Positions 1-6,246 are shown, counted from the stretch's first letter. The stretch: DNA of 6,246 nt from an uncultured beta proteobacterium (GCA_903924715.1 CAIYCP010000605.1:1-6246); one strand, 5' to 3'. Notes: generated from the sequence alone by a model not told the origin. A program made the numbers and translations.

Positions 1-640
1 CGGTTTTGGTTGGGATCATGCTCATGGTGGCTGAACGTGCGCGACGCAAATCCTCGTGATAGACATCCGTCAACACTTGGTCGTTGGTGTATGAGTGAAT
101 CGTGGTCATCAAACCGGTCACAACACCTAGAGCTTCATTCAGAGGCTGTACCAAGGGGGCCAAGCAGTTTGTTGTGCACGATGCATTTGAAATGACGGTA
201 TCTGCGCTTTTCAACACACCATGGTTCACGCCATACACAACGGTAGCGTCTACATCTTTACCACCTGGTGCAGAAATAATGACTTTTTTAGCGCCGCCTT
301 TGATATGGGCTGACGCTTTTTCTTTGCTAGTAAAGAAGCCCGTGCATTCAAGCACGACATCAACTTTAAGTTCGCCCCAAGGTAATTCAGCAGGATTGCG
401 GTTTGCCAATACACGAATCTTGTCGCCATTGACCACCATGTAGTCACCCTCAACGCCGACCGTGCCAGGAAACTTGCCATGGGCCGTGTCGTATTGAGTC
501 AGGTGTGCATTGGTTTTAGGATCGCCCAAATCATTGATCGCCACGATCTGAATTTCGTGTTTTTTGCCACCTTCGTAGTGTGCACGCAGAATGTTACGGC
601 CGATACGGCCATAGCCGTTAATAGCAACGCGAATCGTCAT
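1..640 (-). CDS. gap: Glyceraldehyde-3-phosphate dehydrogenase, type I (N-terminal part, cut by window edge)
   Basis: Cytosolic enzyme of glycolysis/gluconeogenesis that oxidises glyceraldehyde 3-phosphate with NAD(P)+ and phosphate to 1,3-bisphosphoglycerate. The minus strand from the ATG at 638-640 reads 213 complete codons to the left edge. The family runs to about 330-340 residues, so roughly the last third is missing. Visible features are the Rossmann NAD-binding start (VAINGYGRIGRN, residues 5-16), the nucleotide-site aspartate in VAINDLGD (33-40), the active-site signature SNASCTTNC (151-159) with catalytic Cys155, and the general-base His182 in TTIHSYTNDQ. The cofactor aspartate followed by L fits a glycolytic NAD-type enzyme, but cofactor choice is inferred. 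AGGAG lies 11 bases before the start. The gene sits 29 bases after the tkt stop on the same strand, so co-transcription is likely. No frameshift or missing catalytic residue is seen in the visible part. Confidence 0.97.
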   Translation of the reverse strand, partial: MTIRVAINGYGRIGRNILRAHYEGGKKHEIQIVAINDLGDPKTNAHLTQYDTAHGKFPGTVGVEGDYMVVNGDKIRVLANRNPAELPWGELKVDVVLECTGFFTSKEKASAHIKGGAKKVIISAPGGKDVDATVVYGVNHGVLKSADTVISNASCTTNCLAPLVQPLNEALGVVTGLMTTIHSYTNDQVLTDVYHEDLRRARSATMSMIPTKT

Positions 641-651
641 GATGATTTCAT

Positions 652-656
652 CTCCT
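652..656 (-). promoter_or_regulatory. Shine-Dalgarno sequence of gap
   Basis: AGGAG on the minus strand, 11 bases before the gap ATG (638-640). A second ATG directly abuts the AGGAG (649-651), too close to be used efficiently, so the site supports the downstream ATG, whose product begins with the conserved MTIRVAINGYGRIGR. Confidence 0.7.
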
Positions 657-669
657 GGTTTTCAAAAAT

Positions 670-2715
670 TTATAAAAGATTTTTAACAGCTTGCGCAACT
701 TTTTCAGCCGTCAGGCCAAAATGCTTAAACAGCGCGCCGGCCGGCGCCGACTCGCCGTAGGTATCGATACCCACCACCGCGCCATCTAAACCAACATACT
801 TGTGCCACAGCGCCGTGGTGCCCGCCTCAACGGCCACGCGCGGCATTCCCTTGGGCAATACCGACGCACGCCACGCGGCATCTTGTTTATCAAATACGTC
901 AGTACTTGGCATCGACACCACACGCACTGCAATACCTTCGGCAGCTAGCAGCTTTTGTGCGTCGATCGCAATCGCGACTTCTGAGCCCGTCGCGATAATC
1001 GCAGCCTTCGCGCCGCTTGCTTCTTGCAAAACATAGCCGCCACGCGCGACCTGCTGAAGCGTTTCAGCACTGCGCGCAACAAACGGTAAGTTCTGTCGCG
1101 ACAACAGCAAGGCTGTGGGCCCACCTGCATGAACATCCATCCCGATGCTGCTCGGGCGACCCACCGCCGCAAGCCAGGCTGCCATCGTTTCGACCGTGTC
1201 ACACGGACGCCAGACCGACAAGTTAGGGATCAAGCGCAAACTATTCGCATGTTCAATCGATTGATGTGTTGGGCCATCCTCACCTAAGCCGATTGAATCG
1301 TGCGTAAACACATGCACGACACGCTGCTTCATCAAGGCCGCCATCCGCAATGCATTGCGCGAGTAATCAGAGAACGTCAAGAAGGTGCCGCCAAAGGGCA
1401 AATAGCCCCCATGCAAGGCCATCCCGTTCATGATCGCGGCCATGCCAAATTCACGCACGCCATAATTGATGTGTCGACCAAACTGAATACCGTTGGCGCT
1501 GGCACGCACTGGCGCAACACCCTTCCAGTCGGTGAAATTTGAGCCAGTCAAATCAGCTGAGCCGCCCAGCATTTCAGGCAAGAGATCGACCAAGGCTGTA
1601 ATCGCTTGTTGCGACGCTTTACGCGAAGCCACTGTTTCAGCTTTCTCGTTGGTGGCTGCCAAAAGTTTTTGGGCAGCGTCGGCAAAATCAGCGGGTAACT
1701 TACCTTGCATACGGCGCGTGAACTCTTTGGCAAGCTCAGGGAATTTTGCACTGTACGCAGCAAAACTTTTTTGCCATACCGACTGCACCTGGGCGCCTGC
1801 CGCTCGTTGATCCCAACCTTTGTAAACCGCCTCGGGGATTTCAAACGGCGCGTGAGGCCAACCGATCGCTGCGCGCGTACCCGCAATTTCATCTGCACCG
1901 AGCGGTGCGCCATGTACTTTGTCGGTGCCTGCAACCGTTGGTGCGCCTTTACCAATCACCGTACGGCAAATAATCAAACTGGGTCGAGCTTGCTGCTTTC
2001 CTGACGCTTGCGCCTGTTTGATTGCCTGATCGACTGCCGCTACATCATGGCCATCCGATACGCGTAAAACATTCCAGCCGTAGGCCTCAAAACGCTTCGC
2101 CGTATCATCCGCAAACCAGTGTTCAACTTTGCCGTCGATCGAAATCCCGTTGTCGTCATACAAAACAACCAGCTTGCCTAAGCGCAGCGTGCCCGCCAGC
2201 GAACAGACTTCGTGCGAAATACCTTCCATCAAACAACCGTCGCCCACAAAAGCATAGGTCTGATGATCCACTACGGTATGTTCGGGGCGATTGAACTCGG
2301 CGGCTAACAGCGCTTCAGTCAACGCCATCCCCACCGCATTGGCCAAACCCTGACCGAGTGGGCCCGTCGTTGTTTCAATACCTGGGGTGACCCCAACCTC
2401 AGGGTGCCCCGGCGTTTTAGAGTGCAATTGCCGAAACTTACGCAACTCATCCATTGGCAGGTCGTAGCCCGTCAGATGCAGCAGTGCATAAATCAACATC
2501 GAGCCATGCCCGTTTGACAGCACAAAGCGATCGCGATTAGCCCAAGCCGGATCAGCCGGATTGTGGCGCAAATGACGTGTAAATAGCGCTTGGGCCATTT
2601 CAGCCATCCCCATCGGGGCGCCGGGATGTCCAGAGTTGGCTTGCTGGACCGCGTCCATGGCAAGGGCGCGAATGGCATCAGCCAATTTAACGGGGACAGC
2701 AGTAGTTGAGTTCAT
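670..2715 (-). CDS. tkt: Transketolase
   Basis: Thiamine-diphosphate enzyme of the non-oxidative pentose-phosphate pathway that moves two-carbon ketol units between sugar phosphates. It shares fructose 6-phosphate and glyceraldehyde 3-phosphate with glycolysis. The protein has 681 residues; E. coli TktA has 663. Visible motifs are SGHPGAPMG (28-36), SNGHGS (67-72), GPLGQG (118-123), the ThDP/metal motif GDGCLMEG (158-165) to DDNG (187-190), catalytic Glu422 in YGVREFGM, and HDS..GLGEDGPTHQ (472-485). The end has the family's GESAPAG..LFKHFGLT. The order is N-terminal PP domain, central Pyr domain, C-terminal domain. I chose ATG 2713-2715 because conserved sequence begins just after it, with a weak GGGA eight bases upstream. 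The frame stays open to an ATG at 2791-2793, but the extra 26 residues look unconserved. About nine extra residues seem present near 519-531. It is first of a probable tkt-gap transcript and divergent from rsmE. Confidence 0.97.
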   Translation of the reverse strand: MNSTTAVPVKLADAIRALAMDAVQQANSGHPGAPMGMAEMAQALFTRHLRHNPADPAWANRDRFVLSNGHGSMLIYALLHLTGYDLPMDELRKFRQLHSKTPGHPEVGVTPGIETTTGPLGQGLANAVGMALTEALLAAEFNRPEHTVVDHQTYAFVGDGCLMEGISHEVCSLAGTLRLGKLVVLYDDNGISIDGKVEHWFADDTAKRFEAYGWNVLRVSDGHDVAAVDQAIKQAQASGKQQARPSLIICRTVIGKGAPTVAGTDKVHGAPLGADEIAGTRAAIGWPHAPFEIPEAVYKGWDQRAAGAQVQSVWQKSFAAYSAKFPELAKEFTRRMQGKLPADFADAAQKLLAATNEKAETVASRKASQQAITALVDLLPEMLGGSADLTGSNFTDWKGVAPVRASANGIQFGRHINYGVREFGMAAIMNGMALHGGYLPFGGTFLTFSDYSRNALRMAALMKQRVVHVFTHDSIGLGEDGPTHQSIEHANSLRLIPNLSVWRPCDTVETMAAWLAAVGRPSSIGMDVHAGGPTALLLSRQNLPFVARSAETLQQVARGGYVLQEASGAKAAIIATGSEVAIAIDAQKLLAAEGIAVRVVSMPSTDVFDKQDAAWRASVLPKGMPRVAVEAGTTALWHKYVGLDGAVVGIDTYGESAPAGALFKHFGLTAEKVAQAVKNLL

Positions 2716-2812
2716 GCGAGGGATCCCGTCTAAACAAGCGCAGGAAAAATAGGTTACAAAACGTAGGAGTTTAGCACCCGTACAACCCCTCACCCTCTAC
2801 CCGAGCGCCCGA
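2716..2812. promoter_or_regulatory. Divergent intergenic region between tkt and rsmE
   Basis: These 97 bases separate two start codons pointing apart, so promoters for both genes are expected here. I found no strong sigma70 match. On the tkt strand, TTGTAA (2753-2758) has 17 bases to a poor -10 candidate (TGTTTA). An 8-base palindrome GGGATCCC (2720-2727) lies just before the tkt start and covers its ribosome-binding area; this may be chance. Before rsmE there is no purine-rich Shine-Dalgarno sequence in the last 30 bases, which are C-rich. That promoters lie here follows from gene layout; none is identified. Confidence 0.45.
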
Positions 2813-3553
2813 ATGGCCGATCCCCGCTTTTACTGTTCTGAGCCGATTTCTAGTGGCCAAACCCTTGAGCTACCGGCTGCGCTGGCCCACCACGTGCGGG
2901 TCAGGCGCCTTGAAGCAGGCAGCATGTTGATTTTGTTTGACGGCAAAGGCGGCGAAATTGCGGGCACCCTACGCTTTCAAGATAAAAAAGCCGTGGTCCT
3001 TTTAGGCGAACACCAGCCCCGGGAGTCCGAACTCAACGGCGAAATCACGTTGTTACAGGGGCTTCCTGCCGGCGACAAAATGGACTGGATTATTGAAAAA
3101 GCAGTAGAACTGGGCGTGACCCGAATCCTTCCCATCGCAGCAAATCGCAGCGTACTCAAACTTGCAGGGCCCCGACTTGAAAAACGACTCGAACACTGGC
3201 GAGCGATCGTTGTGTCGGCCTCTGAGCAATGCGGCCGTAACCGCCTCATGCAAATCAGCGCTCCGCAGAGTTTCGAGCAAGCCCTCTTGGTCGCCCCACC
3301 CGGCCTACGCCTCTTGTGCGACCCCGACGCCAAACAGACCCTGGGCGAACAACTCACAGCAGAGAACAAAATGCAAAAAACAATGCGCTCAGTGAGCCTA
3401 CTCATCGGACCTGAAGGGGGTTGGAGCGCAGAGGAAACCTCTGTCGCGGCGACGCAACAGGTCGTGACTGTCAAATTTGGTCTGAGGGTGTTGCGTACAG
3501 AAACAGCTGGGATCGCACTGGCGGCGGCCACGACAGCGTTACTAGGCTGGTAG
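2813..3553 (+). CDS. rsmE: 16S rRNA (uracil-1498-N3)-methyltransferase
   Basis: SAM-dependent SPOUT-class enzyme that methylates N3 of U1498 in helix 44 of 16S rRNA on the assembled 30S subunit. The 246-residue product is close to E. coli RsmE (243). The N-terminal PUA-like part spans about 1-70 (HHVRVRRLEAG, 26-36; LFDGKGGE, 41-48). The knotted SPOUT domain follows, with GDKMDWIIEKAVELGV (87-102), SEQCGRNR (137-144), the SAM-site loop LLIGPEGGWS (196-205) and LRVLRTETA (224-232). All family motifs are intact. ATG 2813 is chosen because the frame closes upstream at a TAG (2750-2752) and no other ATG, GTG or TTG lies between. There is no good Shine-Dalgarno sequence, so initiation may be weak or depend on a short leader. 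It is divergent from tkt and convergent with the barstar-like gene. Confidence 0.96.
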   Translation: MADPRFYCSEPISSGQTLELPAALAHHVRVRRLEAGSMLILFDGKGGEIAGTLRFQDKKAVVLLGEHQPRESELNGEITLLQGLPAGDKMDWIIEKAVELGVTRILPIAANRSVLKLAGPRLEKRLEHWRAIVVSASEQCGRNRLMQISAPQSFEQALLVAPPGLRLLCDPDAKQTLGEQLTAENKMQKTMRSVSLLIGPEGGWSAEETSVAATQQVVTVKFGLRVLRTETAGIALAAATTALLGW

Positions 3554-3627
3554 CAACGCGCCTCATTAAGCAATCGCCACTTGGCTCGCCCTGATTCAGG
3601 CGCAACCCACCACCTTAAACGAACACA
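3554..3627. other. Convergent gap between rsmE and the barstar-like gene
   Basis: Seventy-four bases lie between two facing stop codons (rsmE TAG 3551-3553; barstar-like TAA 3628-3630). A small hairpin is possible at 3587-3602 (CGCC and TG pairing with CA and GGCG around ATT, with one bulged C), but no T-run follows on either strand. No convincing intrinsic terminator or short gene is seen. Confidence 0.5.
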
Positions 3628-4092
3628 TTACGCGGGTTCGTCACTCCAGTTGTTGACCACACCTGGCTTGGCATCGGGATGCTTACCCGCATGCTGGATA
3701 CCGAAAATAAATACGCGCCCGTTATCGCGCGCAAAGCCCACCGCATCATTCAGTACTTGCATGAACTGAACCCCGTCCATCACGATGGCAGGATCGGCCG
3801 AATGAAGCTTTTCAAATATCAGAACAAGACCAGCTTTTTGATCTAGCAGGCTATCGCAGAGGCAGTCAAAGAACGAGTCAAAACTTGAGCCAAAAAACTG
3901 GGGGTAATCGACCGCTTTGACCACTGCCCGAAAGACCGCAGAACGGCTACGAGCCTTGTCGCACTGCGCCACGCACCAGGCAAAACTTTTGTCTACGGCA
4001 GCGGCAGACAGCAAGTCACTACCGGTGTCGGGATCAAAATCCCCACCATTTCGCAACAACTGCTTCAATTTTGGATCAACCGCCTTACCCAT
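3628..4092 (-). CDS. Barstar-family protein (barnase-inhibitor fold), no RNase partner in the window
   Basis: Likely cytosolic protein of the barstar family, whose founder in Bacillus amyloliquefaciens binds and blocks the RNase barnase. With the start used here it has 154 residues; barstar has about 90. The match is in FFGSSFDSFFDCLCD (66-80), which lines up with barstar's YYGENLDALWDCLTG. Asp72 and Asp76 align with the barnase-contacting Asp35 and Asp39, and Cys77 with Cys40. GLVLIFEKL (88-96) fits the next strand. About 35 N-terminal residues and a C-terminal tail ending NNWSDEPA lie outside the classic fold. Four cysteines occur as C40-x3-C44 and C77-x-C79. No signal peptide or membrane segment is seen. 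The start at 4090-4092 is supported by AAGGAG nine bases upstream. An in-frame ATG at 4141-4143 would give 171 residues but lacks a ribosome-binding site. The real partner is unknown, and RNase inhibition is a family inference only. Confidence 0.85.
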   Translation of the reverse strand: MGKAVDPKLKQLLRNGGDFDPDTGSDLLSAAAVDKSFAWCVAQCDKARSRSAVFRAVVKAVDYPQFFGSSFDSFFDCLCDSLLDQKAGLVLIFEKLHSADPAIVMDGVQFMQVLNDAVGFARDNGRVFIFGIQHAGKHPDAKPGVVNNWSDEPA

Positions 4093-4101
4093 TTCAGAGG
4101 G

Positions 4102-4107
4102 CTCCTT
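4102..4107 (-). promoter_or_regulatory. Strong Shine-Dalgarno sequence deciding the barstar-like gene's start
   Basis: AAGGAG on the minus strand ends nine bases before the ATG at 4090-4092. The earlier in-frame ATG at 4141-4143 is preceded by a stretch with no such motif. This favours the 154-residue product over the 171-residue one. Confidence 0.6.
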
Positions 4108-4146
4108 GAACAAGGCCACAAGTTTGTCCTGCTCTTTTAGCATACG

Positions 4147-4175
4147 ACGATAACGCGGGTCTTGCCGATTGTGAA
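4147..4175 (-). promoter_or_regulatory. Candidate sigma70-type promoter for the barstar-like gene
   Basis: On the minus strand, TTCACA (4170-4175, five of six to TTGACA) is followed after exactly 17 bases by TATCGT (4147-4152, four of six to TATAAT). Transcription would begin near 4140, inside or just after the upstream ATG at 4141-4143. That leaves a leader of roughly 45-50 bases carrying the AAGGAG site before the ATG at 4090-4092. Position and Shine-Dalgarno agree with each other, but a match of this quality can occur by chance. Confidence 0.35.
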
Positions 4176-4194
4176 GTATTCGCAGTTCAGGGTG

Positions 4195-4220
4195 AAAAAA
4201 ACAAGTGTTTAAAACAACTT
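4195..4220 (-). terminator. Candidate weak, AT-rich intrinsic terminator at the end of maeB
   Basis: On the minus strand, AAGT-T-GTTTTAAAC-ACTT (4220 down to 4203) can fold into a seven-pair stem with one bulged T and a three-base loop. One G later a run of seven Ts follows (4201 down to 4195). The stem overlaps the maeB TAA stop (4219-4221). It has only two G-C pairs, so termination would be weak or partial. It may separate maeB from the downstream barstar-like gene. Confidence 0.3.
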
Positions 4221-6246
4221 ACAGCAGCTTCGCCTGTTGTCGCCCAAGAACGGGGTCGTTAGCCTCAACTACCGTCAAAGCCGTCATATTGACGATGCGT
4301 CGTACCGTCGCGCTAGTGGTCAGGATATGCACCGGTGCGTTTGCACCTAGCAAAAAGGGTCCCACCGCCACATTTCCTCCAGAAACGGTCTTCAGCAAGT
4401 TATAGGCGATATTGCCTGAGTCGACATTTGGGCAAACCAGCAAGTTTGCCGACCCTTTTAGCGTTGACGAGGGCAAAATCTTCAGACGAAGCGCCTCATC
4501 GAGTGCGCAATCGCCATGCATCTCACCATCAATCTCAAGCTCAGGAGCTTGTGCGCGAATCAACGCAAGCGCCTGCTGCATTTTGGCGCCCGAGGCCGAA
4601 CTGCCCGAACCAAAGTTTGAGCGCGACAAAAGCGCCACCTTGGGCACCAAATTCAAGCGTCGCATTTGTGCCGCGGCGGCAATCGTAAATTCAGCAATTT
4701 GTTCAGCCGTCGGATTGTCGTTGACATGGGTATCGACCAACGCTAGGGTCTGCTCGGGCAACAGCAAAATATTCATCGCAGCGTAAGTCGACGTACCGGG
4801 TTGCTTGCCGATCATCTGGTCGATATAACGTAAATGGTTGGCGTAACCACTCACCGTCCCACAAATCAGCCCGTCGGCATCACCCATCTTGACCATCATG
4901 GCGCCAATCAAGGTTAAGCGACGGCGCATTTCAACCCGCGCCATCTCTTTTGTAATGCCAGTGCGGCACATCGTTTCCCAGTAGGTTGTCCAATATTGGT
5001 GAAATCTCGAATCAAACTCTGGATCAATCACCTCGACATCTTCGCCAACACGCAAACGCAAACCAAATTTTTCAATCCGAGCTTGGAGCACAGGGGGGCG
5101 TCCGACCAAGATGGGCTTTGCGAGTTTTTCATCCACAATGACCTGCACCGCGCGCAACACCCTTTCGTCCTCGCCTTCGCTAAAGACAATACGCGCCTTA
5201 CCACCTGAACGCACATACGATTTTGCGCCCGCAAAAAGTGGTTTCATAAAAGCACCCGAGCGATAGACAAATTGCTCAAGTTGTTCAACGTAGGCGTCTA
5301 AATCAGCGATCGGTCGCGTCGCCACGCCGCACTCCATCGCAGCCTTAGCCACTGCGGGGGCAATGCGCACAATCAAGCGCGGATCAAAAGGCTTTGGAAT
5401 GAACGAATTCGGGCCAAAGGCCACGTCGTATTGACCATAGGCGGCCGCGACCACTTCACTTTGTTCTTCCTGTGCAAGTTTCGCAATTGCAACCACCGCA
5501 GCTTTTTCCATTTCACGCGTAATCGTGGTTGCGCCCACATCAAGCGCGCCGCGAAAAATGTACGGGAAACATAAAACATTATTCACTTGATTCGGATAAT
5601 CCGAGCGACCCGTTGCCATCACAATATCGTCGCGTACGGCATGCGCCTCGGCCGGCAAAATCTCAGGATTTGGATTGGCCAGCGCCAAAATCAGCGGCCG
5701 CTTTGCCATCACTTTGACCATCTCGGGCTTGAGCACACCGCCAGCCGATAAGCCTAAAAAAACATCCGCATCCGGAATGATATCGGCCAGTTTGCGTGCC
5801 TCGGTTTTTTGAGCGAAGCGTGTTTTATCGGGGTCCATCAAGACCGTACGGCCTTCGTACACGACGCCCTCGATATCTGACACCCAAATGTTTTTCAGTG
5901 GCAGGCCTAAATCCACCATCAGATCCAAACACGCCAACGCAGCGGCACCCGCACCCGACACCACAACCTTGACTTGCTTGATATCTTTGCCTACGACCTC
6001 TAACCCGTTGATAAAGGCGGCCGACACGCAAATCGCCGTGCCATGCTGATCATCATGAAACACGGGGATGCGCATCCGGTCGCGCAGTTTGCGTTCAACG
6101 ATAAAGCACTCAGGCGCCTTGATATCTTCGAGGTTGATCCCACCAAAGGTCGGCTCAAGTCCCGCAATAATTTCAACGAGCTTGTCGGGGTCTTGTTCAT
6201 TGATCTCGATGTCAAAGACATCGATACCTGCAAATTTTTTAAATAA
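4219..6246 (-). CDS. maeB: NADP-dependent malic enzyme with C-terminal phosphotransacetylase-like domain (N-terminus beyond window edge)
   Basis: Catalyses oxidative decarboxylation of malate to pyruvate and CO2 with NADPH formation, linking the TCA cycle to pyruvate and supplying reducing power. The frame is open to the right edge with 675 visible residues. E. coli MaeB has about 759, so roughly 85 N-terminal residues, with the catalytic Tyr/Lys region, lie outside. The ATG at 6073-6075 is internal: the 57 codons before it (LFKKFAGIDVFDIEIN...EPTFGGINLEDIKAPE) are conserved MaeB sequence. Visible parts are metal-site FHDDQHGTA (63-71), dinucleotide-binding VVSGAGAAA (95-103), ANPNPEI (190-196), and GVATRPIADLDAY (307-319) leading into the PTA-like domain from about residue 334 (ARIVFSEGEDERVLRA; LLGANAPVHILTTSATVRRIVNMTAL near the end). 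In E. coli the PTA-like domain is regulatory, responding to metabolites such as acetyl-CoA. No frameshift is seen in the visible part. Confidence 0.96.
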   Translation of the reverse strand, partial: LFKKFAGIDVFDIEINEQDPDKLVEIIAGLEPTFGGINLEDIKAPECFIVERKLRDRMRIPVFHDDQHGTAICVSAAFINGLEVVGKDIKQVKVVVSGAGAAALACLDLMVDLGLPLKNIWVSDIEGVVYEGRTVLMDPDKTRFAQKTEARKLADIIPDADVFLGLSAGGVLKPEMVKVMAKRPLILALANPNPEILPAEAHAVRDDIVMATGRSDYPNQVNNVLCFPYIFRGALDVGATTITREMEKAAVVAIAKLAQEEQSEVVAAAYGQYDVAFGPNSFIPKPFDPRLIVRIAPAVAKAAMECGVATRPIADLDAYVEQLEQFVYRSGAFMKPLFAGAKSYVRSGGKARIVFSEGEDERVLRAVQVIVDEKLAKPILVGRPPVLQARIEKFGLRLRVGEDVEVIDPEFDSRFHQYWTTYWETMCRTGITKEMARVEMRRRLTLIGAMMVKMGDADGLICGTVSGYANHLRYIDQMIGKQPGTSTYAAMNILLLPEQTLALVDTHVNDNPTAEQIAEFTIAAAAQMRRLNLVPKVALLSRSNFGSGSSASGAKMQQALALIRAQAPELEIDGEMHGDCALDEALRLKILPSSTLKGSANLLVCPNVDSGNIAYNLLKTVSGGNVAVGPFLLGANAPVHILTTSATVRRIVNMTALTVVEANDPVLGRQQAKLL

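Noticed and set aside
1548..1955. 135-codon minus-strand frame inside tkt in another phase
   Set aside because: It overlaps the intact transketolase frame on the same strand. The product is Arg/Lys-rich with no domain, as expected of an off-frame reading.
2716..2793. 26-residue N-terminal extension of transketolase from ATG 2791-2793
   Set aside because: The extra residues (Cys-rich, hydrophobic) do not resemble the family's N-terminus, while conserved sequence (LADAIRALAMDAV) begins just after the ATG at 2713-2715. The extension would also occupy most of the divergent promoter region.
2977..3573. 198-codon open frame on the minus strand opposite rsmE
   Set aside because: It lies entirely antisense to the clearly real rsmE plus its short 3' flank, shows no recognisable domain and has a composition typical of a shadow frame (rich in Ser, Arg, Cys).
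3587..3602. Hairpin between the convergent rsmE and barstar-like genes as a bidirectional terminator
   Set aside because: The stem is about six pairs with a bulge and neither strand has a T-run after it.
3558..3603. GCGCCT/AGGCGC inverted repeat (3558-3563 and 3598-3603)
   Set aside because: Six-base arms separated by 34 bases are expected by chance in GC-rich spacer DNA, and nothing else suggests an operator or attachment site.
4412..4786. 124-codon plus-strand open frame inside maeB
   Set aside because: It is antisense to conserved maeB sequence encoding the phosphotransacetylase-like domain. No motif or ribosome-binding site was noticed, so it is a shadow frame.
6019..6075. ATG at 6073-6075 as the true start of malic enzyme
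   Set aside because: The frame continues upstream to the window edge with conserved MaeB sequence, so this ATG is an internal methionine.

Overview
The window reads as ordinary chromosomal DNA of a betaproteobacterium, most likely order Burkholderiales and perhaps near Alcaligenaceae. I infer this from the protein sequences and the gene order (malic enzyme, barstar-like protein, rsmE, then divergent tkt-gap). I remember this kind of order from that group and did not check it. Base composition by eye is a little over half G+C. Coding is dense, with no mobile element, RNA gene, CRISPR array or large repeat.

Layout, left to right. Positions 1-640 (minus strand) hold the first 213 codons of gap, glyceraldehyde-3-phosphate dehydrogenase, cut by the left edge. 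Just upstream of it, after a 29-base gap, lies complete tkt (transketolase, 670-2715, minus); the two are probably one transcript, tkt then gap. A 97-base divergent region (2716-2812) separates tkt from rsmE (2813-3553, plus), which encodes the 16S rRNA U1498 N3-methyltransferase. A 74-base gap follows (3554-3627), and then a barstar-family gene converges on rsmE (3628-4092, minus). The right third is maeB, the NADP-type malic enzyme with a C-terminal phosphotransacetylase-like domain (4219 to beyond 6246, minus), cut by the right edge.

Function. Three of the five genes belong to central carbon metabolism: Tkt to the pentose-phosphate pathway, Gap to glycolysis/gluconeogenesis and MaeB to malate-to-pyruvate conversion with NADPH formation. 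RsmE modifies the ribosome. The least ordinary gene is the barstar-like one. Barstar is the inhibitor of the secreted RNase barnase, yet no RNase gene is visible here. Sequence signals (a candidate sigma70-type promoter, a strong Shine-Dalgarno sequence and a candidate AT-rich terminator at the maeB stop) suggest it can be expressed separately from maeB and starts 17 codons downstream of the longest possible start. I saw no clearly new multi-gene system.
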